Assembly: GCF_000315915.1 (NCBI RefSeq)
Contig: NC_020187.1
Coordinates: forward strand, 930,001-994,000
DNA: 64,000 nt
DNA from: Henningerozyma blattae CBS 6284
Taxonomy: Eukaryota > Ascomycota > Saccharomycetes > Saccharomycetales > Saccharomycetaceae
Reading direction: 5' to 3'
The notes beneath the pieces are model-generated. The model was not told where the DNA came from. It was given only the letters and a program-made list of their open reading frames with translations, and did not search any database. The position numbers were made by a program, and so were the translations under genes. Positions within the stretch are counted from its first letter, which is position 1. The number at the start of each line of letters is the position of its first letter. This document shows positions 1-9,610 of this stretch, piece after piece.

Positions 1-2719
1 CCAAGAAGTGGTTGAAGATATAATTAAAAATAATCCATCTGAATTACAAATATTTTCGAATAATACAAATTTGGCATTAGAAACTGTCCAGAAGTATTTC
101 TCCTTAGAAATTTCAAAAAATACGAAGGTAAGAGATAAAGTGAGATCAGATTTTTACAAATTTTACTTAGCTGATGTGGTTTTAACGTCAAAAGGTAAAA
201 GAGAAATCCAGAGAGGCTCATTATACGAAGATATTAAATATGCTATTAACAGGACACCAATGCACTTTAGACGCGATCCAGACATCTTTTTGCGTATGAT
301 AGAAGCAGAATCATTGAATTTACTAAATGTTAAATTACATATCTCATCACAATCACAGTACATTGATCATTTATTTCAAACAGCACTAGAAACAACAAAT
401 ACTTCTGAATTAGCAAACGAATGGAACAAATTTAGGAAAACTATTTTCAATCAAGCATTAGATACTATTTTCAATGATATTTCTCGTGAGATCAAAGAAG
501 ATTTAGCAAAAACCTGTGAAAAACTTGTAGCAAAATCTGTACGCCATAAATTCATGACAAAATTAGATCAAGCACCATTTATTCCAAATTTAAAGGATCC
601 AAAAATTCCAAGAGTATTAACTATTACCTGTGGTGAAGGTAGATTCGGCTCTGATGCTATTATTGCAGTATTTGTTAATCGTAAAACTGATTTTGTTAAA
701 GACTTTAAGATTGTAGATAATCCATTTGATAGAACACATGCCGAAAAGTTCGAAAATACTTTAGATGATATTATCCAAAACTGTCAACCGAATGTAATTG
801 GTATCAACGGACCAAATCCTAAAACACAAAGATTCTACAAAAAACTTCAAGAAGTAATTCATAAAAAGCAAATTGTTGATAGTAGGGGACATGCTGTACC
901 AATTGTATATGTTGATGATGAAATTGCTGTACGTTATCAACATTCAGAAAGGGGTTCTCAGGAATTTCCAAACAAACCACCTTTGGTAAAATACTGTATT
1001 GCATTAGCCCGTTATATGCATTCCCCCTTATTAGAATATGCAAACTTAGATAAGGATGGGTTACTCTCCTTAACATTCCATCCTCACCAATCCTTACTTC
1101 CAAGAGAAGTTTTGAGAAAAACTTTAGAATCTGCATTTGTTGATATTGTCAATTTAGTTGGTGTCGAAGTAAACAAGGCTACGGACAACCCTTACTATGC
1201 CAGTACTTTGAAATATATATCAGGTTTTGGTCCTCGTAAAGCAATTGACTTTTTAGAATCACTTCAACGGTTAAACGAGCCACTTTTGGCACGTCAACAA
1301 TTAATCACTCATAATATTCTTCACAAGACTATATTTATGAACTCTGCTGGGTTTTTGTATATTTCTTGGAATGAAAAAAGACAAAAGTATGAAGATTTAG
1401 AGCACGATCAACTAGATAGTACTAGAATCCATCCCGAAGATTATCACTTAGCCACAAAGGTTGCTGCAGACGCTTTAGAATATGATCCTGATGCTATTGC
1501 TGAGAAAGAAGAGCAAGGTGCTATGAGTGAGTTTATAGAAATCTTAAGAGATGATCCAGATCGCCGAACCAAATTAGAATCTTTGAATTTGGAATCATAC
1601 GCTGAGGAACTAGAGAAGAATACAGGCCAAAGAAAGTTAAATAATTTGAACACAATTGTTCTAGAATTACTAGACGGGTTTGAAGAATTAAGAAATGATT
1701 TCCATCCGTTACACGATGATGAAATTTTCCAAAGTTTGACAGGTGAAACAGACAAAACATTTTTCAAGGGGTGTCTCGTTCCTGTTCGTGTTGAAAGATT
1801 TAGACATAATGATATCATTTGCATAACAAATTCTCAAGTTGAGTGTGTAGTGAATTCTCAAAGACATGCAGGCGCTCAATATAAACGTCCAGCTGGTGAA
1901 ATTTACGAAATAGGAAGAACTTATCCTGCTAAAGTTGTATACATAGATTATGAAAACATTCTTGCAGAAGTTTCTTTACTAGAGAATGATATTAAACACC
2001 AATATGTACCAACTAATTATAGTAAAGATCCATCAATTTGGGACTTGAAACAAGAATTGGAAGATCAAGAAGAGGAGAAGAAGATAACTATGGTAGAAGC
2101 ACGTGCCAAGAGAACACATCGTGTCATAAATCATCCATATTATTTCCCTTTTAACGGTAGACAAGCTGAAGATTATTTGAGAAGTAAAGAACGTGGTGAT
2201 TTTGTCATAAGGCAATCTAGTCGTGGTGATGATCATTTGGCTATTACTTGGAAGCTTGACAAAGATTTATTCCAACACATTGATATTAAAGAATTGGAGA
2301 AAGAAAACCCATTGGCTCTAGGTAGGATTTTAATCGTTGAAAATCAAAAATATCATGATTTAGATCAAATTATTGTGGAATACTTACAAAATAAAGTCAG
2401 ACTACTAAACGAAATGACTTCTAACGAGAAATTTAAGAATGGTAACAAGAAAGATGTTGTTAAATTTATCGAAGATTATTCTAAGGTTAACCCAAACAGA
2501 TCCGTTTATTACTTTAGTTTCAACTACGAAAGCCCTGGGTGGTTCTTCTTAATGTTTAAGCTAAACGCACAAAGCAAATTGTATACATGGAATGTCAAAC
2601 TAACTCACACTGGTTTCTTTTTGGTGAACTACAATTACCCCGGCGTTATTCAATTATGTAATGGTTTCAAGACATTACTAAAATCTAACAGTAACAGAAA
2701 TAAATCCTCCTACCATTAA
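1..2719 (+). CDS. SPT6: Transcription elongation factor and histone chaperone Spt6 (5'-truncated by window edge)
   Basis: The frame is open from base 2 and ends at a TAA; about 905 residues are visible, the C-terminal 60% or so of a protein of about 1450 residues in S. cerevisiae. The apparent first codon at base 8 is an internal GTG, so the true start lies off the window. Visible in order are a YqgF/RNase H-like fold (around residues 205-340, LTITCGEGRFGSD), a helix-hairpin-helix (ISGFGPRKAIDFL, near 407), an S1-like region (roughly 565-650) and the C-terminal tandem SH2 region starting near HPYYFPFNGRQAEDYL. In the family, Spt6 travels with RNA polymerase II, rebuilds nucleosomes behind it and binds phosphorylated Rpb1 linker through the SH2 pair. 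The downstream order fits S. cerevisiae YGR116W-YGR117C-RPS23A with SCD6 inserted from the sister track. Confidence 0.96.
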   Translation, partial: QEVVEDIIKNNPSELQIFSNNTNLALETVQKYFSLEISKNTKVRDKVRSDFYKFYLADVVLTSKGKREIQRGSLYEDIKYAINRTPMHFRRDPDIFLRMIEAESLNLLNVKLHISSQSQYIDHLFQTALETTNTSELANEWNKFRKTIFNQALDTIFNDISREIKEDLAKTCEKLVAKSVRHKFMTKLDQAPFIPNLKDPKIPRVLTITCGEGRFGSDAIIAVFVNRKTDFVKDFKIVDNPFDRTHAEKFENTLDDIIQNCQPNVIGINGPNPKTQRFYKKLQEVIHKKQIVDSRGHAVPIVYVDDEIAVRYQHSERGSQEFPNKPPLVKYCIALARYMHSPLLEYANLDKDGLLSLTFHPHQSLLPREVLRKTLESAFVDIVNLVGVEVNKATDNPYYASTLKYISGFGPRKAIDFLESLQRLNEPLLARQQLITHNILHKTIFMNSAGFLYISWNEKRQKYEDLEHDQLDSTRIHPEDYHLATKVAADALEYDPDAIAEKEEQGAMSEFIEILRDDPDRRTKLESLNLESYAEELEKNTGQRKLNNLNTIVLELLDGFEELRNDFHPLHDDEIFQSLTGETDKTFFKGCLVPVRVERFRHNDIICITNSQVECVVNSQRHAGAQYKRPAGEIYEIGRTYPAKVVYIDYENILAEVSLLENDIKHQYVPTNYSKDPSIWDLKQELEDQEEEKKITMVEARAKRTHRVINHPYYFPFNGRQAEDYLRSKERGDFVIRQSSRGDDHLAITWKLDKDLFQHIDIKELEKENPLALGRILIVENQKYHDLDQIIVEYLQNKVRLLNEMTSNEKFKNGNKKDVVKFIEDYSKVNPNRSVYYFSFNYESPGWFFLMFKLNAQSKLYTWNVKLTHTGFFLVNYNYPGVIQLCNGFKTLLKSNSNRNKSSYH

Positions 2720-3142
2720 AACTAATTCAGTCTCTATTGTAATAATATTTAACATCCTTTTTATGTATATAAGATATGTAATGTATGCTTTTTTACTGTT
2801 TTTTACAAATTGTGTATAATAAACCAATTTCTTACGAATAAACTCTTTTGTTAAAGTTAGAACGCAAGGCATTGCATTAAGTGTCTATATATATGCTTCA
2901 CAATTTTGTTGATGATCCAGGTATTCCCTATGTATTGTTTGCATTTCTGAAGTAACCTATACACACGTGCAGGAATCCGTGCACCGCGTTTGCTTGTGAG
3001 ATTGGGGATTCACGGAAGGCGAGCGAGAACGTTAAACTTGATTAGACCTGAAGTCAGTAGACGAGAACTTATAAAACAATTGGGTGAGCAAGGCATATTA
3101 AACTCTAACTGCTTTTCAGTGCTTAGAAAAAGTAACCAAAGG
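2720..3142. other. Intergenic: SPT6 3' end / SCD6 promoter
   Basis: AT-rich 3' flank of SPT6, then a more GC-rich patch (about 2960-3045) containing a CACGTG at 2964-2969. The reading frame open before the SCD6 ATG starts at a TTG (2990) and shows no conserved sequence, so it is treated as 5' leader. Confidence 0.5.
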
Positions 3143-4315
3143 ATGTCTCAATATATTGGGAAAACTATTTCTTTAATTTCCACTACTGATAACAGGTATG
3201 TCGGTTTATTAGAAGGGATTGACTCTGAGAACAGTACTGTAACCCTAAGAGAGGTTCGTTGCTTTGGTACTGAAGGCCGTAAGAATTGGGGTCCAGAAGA
3301 AATCTACCCAAATCCAACAATCTATAATTCTGTAAAATTCAATGGTAATGAAGTCAAGGATTTAAGCATATTGGATATGAAAATTGAAGAAGTTCAACCT
3401 GTGATGCCACAGGGAATCTGGGCTCCTCAAGTAATGGCAGAACAAGGCCAGACACTTTCTTCAGCTGCATCTGCTAATTCCAGCCAAGCTACACAACAAC
3501 CACAACAGCCACAACCCCAAGTACCAGCTGCTATGGCAGGTTATGGTGTTTATGCACCATCTGCTGAAGAAACTGCCTCTGCAGTTAGCGAAACTGCCCA
3601 ATCCTCCACTGGGAAAAGTAGATCTAATGAATCCGTAAATGATACTCCATCTCAAGGCACAGAATTAGAAGATTCTAATAAAGAAAACAAATCTAGTTTT
3701 AGAAAGAATTACTCTGATAATAGAGATCATCATGGTTCTCACCAAAACAATCAACGTTATAACAAAAACAATTCCAACCATAATCATAACACACACCAAA
3801 GAGGTGTTGAAATTCCAACTGAAGATTTTGATTTTCAATCAAACAACGCCATTTTTGCTAAAACTGGAGTGCCAGAGCAAAATGAAGAGAGTTCTGAAAA
3901 GAAGATTGAAGATTATAAACAAACAGATGCTACTGAACACTGTGAAGATCATGGTTCATTTTATGATAAAAAATCATCTTTCTTTGATACTATCTCCACT
4001 TCTGCAGAAGTAAATACTAACATGAGGTGGCAAGAGGAAAAAACATTAAATATGGACACCTTTGGTCAAGCATCTGCAAGACCAAGATATCATCATAGAG
4101 GTGGTTACAGGGGTGGTAGAGGCCGTGGTGGTAGAGGTGGCAGAGGCCGTGGTTATAATAATCACAATAACAGAAGTAACAATTATCACAATAATTATAA
4201 TAATAATAATAATCATTCTAATAATAGCAATGCTAACTATAACAATAGTAATAGAAGAGTTCAAGAGAGCAATAACAGCCAATTCCCACATAATTCTCAA
4301 GCTGTCCAATTCTAG
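3143..4315 (+). CDS. SCD6: Lsm14/Rap55-family translation repressor and P-body protein Scd6
   Basis: The protein begins [20 protein letters not shown], the start of the LSm14 domain (residues 1-80). It continues with a Q/P-rich linker, a DFDF box ([15 protein letters not shown], around residues 225-240), an FFD-type box ([12 protein letters not shown]) and TFG-like residues. An RGG cluster ([18 protein letters not shown]) and an Asn/His-rich, prion-like tail follow. In the family, Scd6 binds eIF4G through its RGG motif to repress translation and promotes decapping in P-bodies. The frame is open upstream to 2990, but only through a TTG; the ATG at 3143 matches the domain start, giving 390 residues against 349 in S. 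cerevisiae, mostly from the Asn-rich tail. In S. cerevisiae the gene is YPR129W, not beside SPT6, so this is one sign of interleaved duplicate tracks. Confidence 0.93.
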   Translation: MSQYIGKTISLISTTDNRYVGLLEGIDSENSTVTLREVRCFGTEGRKNWGPEEIYPNPTIYNSVKFNGNEVKDLSILDMKIEEVQPVMPQGIWAPQVMAEQGQTLSSAASANSSQATQQPQQPQPQVPAAMAGYGVYAPSAEETASAVSETAQSSTGKSRSNESVNDTPSQGTELEDSNKENKSSFRKNYSDNRDHHGSHQNNQRYNKNNSNHNHNTHQRGVEIPTEDFDFQSNNAIFAKTGVPEQNEESSEKKIEDYKQTDATEHCEDHGSFYDKKSSFFDTISTSAEVNTNMRWQEEKTLNMDTFGQASARPRYHHRGGYRGGRGRGGRGGRGRGYNNHNNRSNNYHNNYNNNNNHSNNSNANYNNSNRRVQESNNSQFPHNSQAVQF

Positions 4316-4921
4316 ATAAAAGTTAAATTTGACTTTATATTTTTATTTTACAAATCAGGTTCTTATTCTACTCGTTTATTTACGATATTTTTTGTTTTTC
4401 ATACATTAATGGCAAATTACCAGTCACTAATTATATTATAAATTGAATTAATGATTTCATTATATCATAAAAATAAAAATAAAAATAATAAACGCAAGAT
4501 TAAAAAAAATTGCGTCACCCCACTGATGTTCACAAAAATCAGCTTCTTATAATATCCTAAATTAAATCTTTATTATTTTGTACCATCGATTTATGCACTA
4601 AAAAAAAATTAACAGATGCGCTATATTCATTTTCACTTTCTTCCCTTCCACTTAATTTCATTTTTTTATTTTTAATTACGTATCTTTATATAACAATAAT
4701 GGAAAATCTAATTTGCATTAACATCTGAATATACTTTTAGATTTCCTTTGAGATCACTAGTGTTTGTATATACTTTATATAACTATTTTCTTTTCCTTTA
4801 CCTTATAATTCATAATGTACTATTTTTTTTTATATATATCCTGAGAAAATTTAACTCTAATAGGTTTTACTATTTTATATTCAATTAAAAGTTATAAAAG
4901 TATTTTCTATTAATTATGTTA
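4316..4921. other. Intergenic between convergent genes
   Basis: Very AT-rich 3' flanks of SCD6 and the YGR117C orthologue, with poly(A)/poly(T) runs. I see no gene, RNA or repeat in it. Confidence 0.5.
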
Positions 4922-6334
4922 TTATTTATTAATATCGTACAAATGAATACTCTTGTCGGTATATGCAATGATCAATTTATCTTGATCGCGGTTAATATCC
5001 ATCGATTTCACTATTGAATTGTCATAGATTGTATTTAATTTCCAAGAATCCTGCTTTAATAAATCTACTGCATATAACCCTTCATCATTCCCAACAACCA
5101 ATCCATTTTGCAAGGATAAGGATTTTAATATGGGCTGAGAATAAGAAGTTTGTGGGATCGTGGTAGCCATATTAATAATAATTTGTTTATAGAAAGTAGA
5201 GATGCCTGTAATTGAAGATTGATTACTCTTGATATCTTCTTGGCTACTTATCTTGGGGAGTTTTACTACGATAATACGCATAAAGGGAATATGAGAGGTA
5301 GCTAAAGCTACGTAGCCGTTAGTACCGTTCTTTCTGGGTAATACTAGCATATCTCTTATATTGAAAGAATGAGTACTAAATTGTGTATTATTCAATGCGA
5401 TTTGATAATACAGTTCTAAAGATGGTTTTGTAACATTTATGTCATCAACAGAATAACACAATAGATGAGTGTAATCTGTTCTGGTAATTAAAATAAGAGG
5501 CGTTGTTTTATTTTCCTCGTTATTCTGAATTAACCGTAAAGATAAGCACATCGATAGAATTTTAATTTCACCAATTGTATTAATAATATATTTATTTTCA
5601 GAGCTTGAAACAGCAAAGATCGAAAGCGTGTGAAGTTTTACGAAATTATCAGCGCCAGCTGTTGCAATATAGCAGATATTGTTTTCTGCATTCACAAAAA
5701 ATTGAATATGGCTAATTAATCTAGAATGTAATTTAAAGATGGCCTTTTCGATGCTATTAAAATTGGAATCTAATAAATAAAATGATCCATCAATACCACA
5801 TGCATAATTTAAATTCTTCCAAGGTATTGAACCACACAGCTTGATAATACTCTTTGGTTTAGTTGGAGATTCTACAAATTTAACTGTCTGTAAATTTGCA
5901 TCTTTAATGACAAGTTGTTTATTTGATGTGGATAGTATTGGCTGACTGTTTTCTGAAAACGTAGCATTAATTGTTAGTGTTTCTAAAATTGAGCCCTTAT
6001 TTATCTCTGAAAATTTTAAATTATGATCCCAAGATGGTAAAATACCAGCATATTTAATCGTAATCGATTCCGGTTCATCTTTGTTCTTGTCATTATTGAT
6101 TGAAAGAGTTTGTAACTTTTCATGAATCATATACTCATTATATTGAACTCTGTCACTAATGATACTCTCTAAATCTTCATAGATAAGGCCATCGGATTCG
6201 TTATTATCCAATATCGTTCTCGGTAAGAACGACTCAGTTAGAAAGTGTTTCAATGTCGTTGTGTAACCATTCTTTTTCAAAAACTGAGCCACAAGAACTT
6301 TTGTCAAGTCAGTTACTGTTGATGTATCAGCCAT
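4922..6334 (-). CDS. YGR117C orthologue: LisH-type, WD40-like protein of unknown function
   Basis: The ATG at 6334 gives MADTSTVTDLTKVLVAQFLKK, 470 residues; the six codons before it begin at a TTG and are not needed. Residues about 8-42 look like a LisH dimerisation helix pair (VLVAQFLKKNGYTTTLKHFL). The rest alternates short beta-rich stretches typical of a divergent beta propeller (for example YACGIDGSFYLLD and YTDKSIHLYDINK at the extreme C-terminus). Identity rests mainly on position: it lies on the minus strand between SPT6 and RPS23, exactly as YGR117C (476 residues) does in S. cerevisiae. No biochemical function is known to me. The start is divergent from RPS23. Confidence 0.85.
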   Translation of the reverse strand: MADTSTVTDLTKVLVAQFLKKNGYTTTLKHFLTESFLPRTILDNNESDGLIYEDLESIISDRVQYNEYMIHEKLQTLSINNDKNKDEPESITIKYAGILPSWDHNLKFSEINKGSILETLTINATFSENSQPILSTSNKQLVIKDANLQTVKFVESPTKPKSIIKLCGSIPWKNLNYACGIDGSFYLLDSNFNSIEKAIFKLHSRLISHIQFFVNAENNICYIATAGADNFVKLHTLSIFAVSSSENKYIINTIGEIKILSMCLSLRLIQNNEENKTTPLILITRTDYTHLLCYSVDDINVTKPSLELYYQIALNNTQFSTHSFNIRDMLVLPRKNGTNGYVALATSHIPFMRIIVVKLPKISSQEDIKSNQSSITGISTFYKQIIINMATTIPQTSYSQPILKSLSLQNGLVVGNDEGLYAVDLLKQDSWKLNTIYDNSIVKSMDINRDQDKLIIAYTDKSIHLYDINK

Positions 6335-7058
6335 AGTATTTATGGTATTCAATTTGAGTTTAATAAATGAGATGGTATCTTCATTCTCAAATCAAATTAT
6401 TAAAGGTTCCTAGCTCCAAACACTTTTACCTTTATTACTGTTGGACTAAAAAAAAAAACCAGAAATGTAAACAAAAAATACGCTATCTAGGGAATCGGAA
6501 TTTTTCCATATTTTTATTGACAAATTATTAATTTCCCGAAAAAGAAATTTCAAAGTCTGTTAAACACCCCAACACCACCCGACTTCTAATTTTTCTTCAA
6601 AACATTCTCGGCAATATTTTATATTTTTCTACATTCTCCTGAAATTCCACGTGACAAATTCTAGTCCGAACAAGTTTTCTAGGATGGCTAGCTAGTGAGA
6701 AAAATGCCCTTCTAGCTTCCTTCTAGCTTCCTTCTAGCTTCCTTCTAGCTTCCTTCTAGCTAATACCCCTTCTTGGAAGGAAGACTCTTGCTAGGAAACA
6801 GGCCTGTCCTTCTAGCAGTTTCTTGTAGGCAGGTGCTACGTGGTTTCTCTATGGCTGCCCACTCACAGTTGAAACTTTCATCCCAAATGTAGTTTCTTAC
6901 GGCCGATGTCTGGTGGAGCAGCTAACAGATAGAGCATCTGGATAATATACATATCAAGCTATAGGTAATAGAAAAATTTCAAATTTAAAAACGGCGTTTA
7001 TTGTATATCTTGATTATACTTTCATTAGTTAAGGAAGCATAGCAAATAATAACTAAAG
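6335..7058. promoter_or_regulatory. Divergent promoter YGR117C / RPS23
   Basis: A Rap1-like site, ACACCCCAACACC, is at 6564-6576 (consensus ACACCCRYACAYM). It is followed by an 11-bp tandem repeat (6710-6760) and further TTCTAGC copies near 6811. The spacing, with Rap1-like DNA about 480 bp upstream of the ribosomal protein ATG, suits a ribosomal-protein UAS. A TATA-poor, AT-rich leader precedes the ATG. Binding is inferred from motif similarity only. Confidence 0.45.
6710..6760. repeat. 11-bp tandem repeat TTCTAGCTTCC, four full copies plus a partial
   Basis: Copies start at 6710, 6721, 6732, 6743 and (partial) 6754 and are identical, so the array is recent or homogenised. The 11-bp period is close to one DNA helical turn. 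It sits about 300 bp upstream of the RPS23 start codon. Confidence 0.9.
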
Positions 7059-7496
7059 ATGGGTAAGGGTAAGCCAAGAGGTTTGAATTCCGCTAGAAAG
7101 TTGCGTGTCCACAGAAGAAATAACCGTTGGGCTGAAAACACTATAAAAAGAGATTATTGGGTACTGCTTTCAAGTCCTCTCCAATTTGGTGGTTCTTCTC
7201 ACGCTAAAGGTATTGTTTTGGAAAAGTTAGGTATTGAATCTAAACAACCAAACTCTGCTATCAGAAAGTGTGTCAGAGTTCAATTGATTAAGAACGGTAA
7301 GAGAGTTACTGCTTTCGTTCCAAATGATGGTTGTTTGAACTACGTCGATGAAAATGACGAAGTTTTATTGGCTGGTTTCGGTAGAAAAGGTAAGGCTAAG
7401 GGTGATATTCCAGGTGTCAGATTCAAGGTCGTCAAGGTCTCTGGTGTCTCCTTATTGGCTTTATGGAAGGAAAAGAAAGAAAAGCCAAGATCATAA
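7059..7496 (+). CDS. RPS23: 40S ribosomal protein uS12 (Rps23), with a compensated internal frameshift
   Basis: A single uninterrupted frame of 145 codons, the family's exact length. It starts [20 protein letters not shown] and ends [10 protein letters not shown]; the decoding-centre loop [10 protein letters not shown] is intact. uS12 lines the A site and monitors codon-anticodon pairing. The anomaly is residues 28-42: the frame used reads [15 protein letters not shown], whereas the same DNA read in the frame starting at 7142 gives [14 protein letters not shown], the conserved uS12 sequence. One base is missing at about 7139-7141 (AACAC for AACAAC) and one extra A is present at 7182-7184 (CCAATTT for CCATTT). 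Both S. cerevisiae copies have an intron after about codon 21; here there is none. The neighbours identify the YGR118W/YPR132W locus. Either a sequencing error pair or a real altered copy. Confidence 0.93.
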   Translation: MGKGKPRGLNSARKLRVHRRNNRWAENTIKRDYWVLLSSPLQFGGSSHAKGIVLEKLGIESKQPNSAIRKCVRVQLIKNGKRVTAFVPNDGCLNYVDENDEVLLAGFGRKGKAKGDIPGVRFKVVKVSGVSLLALWKEKKEKPRS

Positions 7497-7906
7497 GTTA
7501 TGAACCAGAAAAAATTATATTATATATTTTATCTACTCTACATACTTACGTACGCACACTAATTTTTCATTAAAAAAAATATTGAATTTCATTATAATAT
7601 ATTTCAATAATTTAATCAATTTATTCAACCCTATGTAATTACAAGTAAAGTAGTAATATCTTAAATTCCCACTTTTAAGCGCCCAATATTTAATATGCCC
7701 GTTGAAAAGGTGTTAATAATTATACATTAAATAAAATATGAAATTGTATATAAAAATATATACGGTATTGTGGAAAAATTAAGGGACATTCTACGTATAC
7801 TAATGAATACTTGTGTAAAAAAATGTCCGAAAAAACAATATGCAGTCGAATAAAAAATATGCTCATCACTAGAAATAGAAGTTAACGTAAGGTGAGTTTT
7901 TTACTC
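7497..7906. other. Intergenic between convergent RPS23 and NUP57
   Basis: AT-rich 3' flanks with several TATATA/AATAAA-like polyadenylation signals. NAT3 and SPN1, which flank RPS23B in S. cerevisiae, are not here; no other gene is visible. Confidence 0.5.
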
Positions 7907-9610
7907 TTACCTTAGATTATCTATGTAAGCTTTATCCTTGTCTAGTACCTCATTTAAATATATAATACCACGCTGTTGGTTACTTAAAATTGTAGCGATC
8001 TTATCCGCACGGTCTTCCACTTCCTCATCAACCCCTCTCACGCTTTCTCCATTAGTGTCCTTAGATTTAGTGTTTGCCGTTTGTTTGTTCTTAAGAGGCC
8101 TGGAAGTGGAGTTCCCACCATTTTCACTTATAATGACCAAGGTGCTATCTAATTGGTCTGATATAGCCTTAGTACGCTCTTTCAAAACTGCTAGTCTTGC
8201 CCATAATTCATTTGTTTTACCCAACCCTGCTGGATCTCTACTGCGGTCTAGTAAAGTTTGAAATTGAGTCCATAATTTTTCTTCAGAGATGCTCAAAGGT
8301 AGGCCCCTACTTTTTAAAATTGCTATTTGACTACCTAATCTCAATATTCTTCTTTCAATTTCAATATTTCTTGATTGAGCTTTCAAAATTCTTGCAGCAG
8401 TATCTAATTCATGCTTTTGTTGTAATTGTGTTGTCTTTTCCAATAATTGATTTAAAATTGTACGGCATTGGGCGACATTTTCTCTCTGTAATTGATTTCT
8501 TTTATTTAAGTCTTCAAAACCTAGAATTTGAATTGGAATAAAATTATTAGTCTTTGGTTTACCTTCTAAAGCTTGATTCCATTCTTCTTGTGAAACATTT
8601 GGTGGTTTATTATACAATAATGCTTCGGTCTCAGTTACTTTGTTATAAACAAAAGATCTTAATTTTAATTTACTTGAAGTTGGATCCCAAGATTCTTTAC
8701 ACTTGATCAATTGCTCTTGAATTTGTTGAGCATAATTTGAATGTTGTTGTTGTGCTAATTGTTGTTGTACCAATTGTCTTTGCTGTTGTTGTGCAACCAA
8801 ACTATTCTGTTGCTGTTGTTGCTGTAAAATGTTTTGTGAACCTTGTTGATTTGACCAGGCGAAGGAAGGCTTCGAAGATGATACAGTATTTCCGTCAAAT
8901 AAAGAGGGTTGTTGTTGTTGTTGTGGCTGTTGTGGCTGTTGTTGTTGGCCAAATAGTCCAGTATTGCCCCCCAGTGTAGACGTATTTTGAGTAGAACTTC
9001 CAAAAAGACCTCCACCTGTTGTAGTTGCTGGTTTGTTACCGAATAAACCTCCCGAGCTAAATCCTCCTGTCGAATTATTCTGGGTTGAGCCAAATAATCC
9101 ACCACCTCCTAATGTAGAAGATGTTGTAGTAGCACCTCCAATTGTTGGTTTACTGCCGAACAATGAATTAGATGTGTTTGTTTGTTGAGATGTGTTTGAA
9201 TTGCCAAACAAACTGTTAGATGTTGTTGGTTGTTGAGTTGTAGTTGAAGTACCAAGAGTTGAACCTAAAGGTTTGTTACCAAATAATCCGCCACTTACGT
9301 TTGTTGTATTTGATTGGGATCCAAATAAGCCACCGCCTGTGTTTGACGTGTTTGCTTGAGATCCAAATAGGCCACCGCTTGTGTTAGTTGTATTTGTTTG
9401 ATTTTGAGCACCAAATAGAGAATTGCTTGGAGCAGAGTTATTATTTATAGCATTATTACTATTGCCACCAAATGAAAATGTATTATTATTAGATGCGGTA
9501 TTATTTTGTTGTTGATTATTTGATTGGCCAAATGAAAAAGTTGATGAGCCCGCTGGTTTTGCACCAAATATACTATTGGATTGAGATGCTGTATTTGCTT
9601 GGCCAAACAT
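7907..9610 (-). CDS. NUP57: GLFG nucleoporin Nup57 (Nup62 complex)
   Basis: The ATG at 9610 starts MFGQANTASQ; four upstream codons begin at a TTG and are excluded, giving 567 residues (541 in S. cerevisiae). Residues 1-230 are FG/GLFG repeats (GGLFGS and SLFGN units in N/T/S-rich spacers), which form the permeability barrier. Residues about 225-290 are Gln-rich. The C-terminal half is the conserved coiled-coil region (SWDPTSSKLKLRSFVYNKV onward), which in the family joins Nsp1 and Nup49 in the central channel subcomplex. It occupies the YGR119C position next to RPS23. COG2, the next gene in S. cerevisiae, is missing. Confidence 0.94.
   Translation of the reverse strand: MFGQANTASQSNSIFGAKPAGSSTFSFGQSNNQQQNNTASNNNTFSFGGNSNNAINNNSAPSNSLFGAQNQTNTTNTSGGLFGSQANTSNTGGGLFGSQSNTTNVSGGLFGNKPLGSTLGTSTTTQQPTTSNSLFGNSNTSQQTNTSNSLFGSKPTIGGATTTSSTLGGGGLFGSTQNNSTGGFSSGGLFGNKPATTTGGGLFGSSTQNTSTLGGNTGLFGQQQQPQQPQQQQQPSLFDGNTVSSSKPSFAWSNQQGSQNILQQQQQQNSLVAQQQQRQLVQQQLAQQQHSNYAQQIQEQLIKCKESWDPTSSKLKLRSFVYNKVTETEALLYNKPPNVSQEEWNQALEGKPKTNNFIPIQILGFEDLNKRNQLQRENVAQCRTILNQLLEKTTQLQQKHELDTAARILKAQSRNIEIERRILRLGSQIAILKSRGLPLSISEEKLWTQFQTLLDRSRDPAGLGKTNELWARLAVLKERTKAISDQLDSTLVIISENGGNSTSRPLKNKQTANTKSKDTNGESVRGVDEEVEDRADKIATILSNQQRGIIYLNEVLDKDKAYIDNLR

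Noticed and set aside
2990..3142. 51-codon N-terminal extension of SCD6
   Set aside because: Starts at TTG and the LSm14 domain begins exactly at the ATG at 3143.
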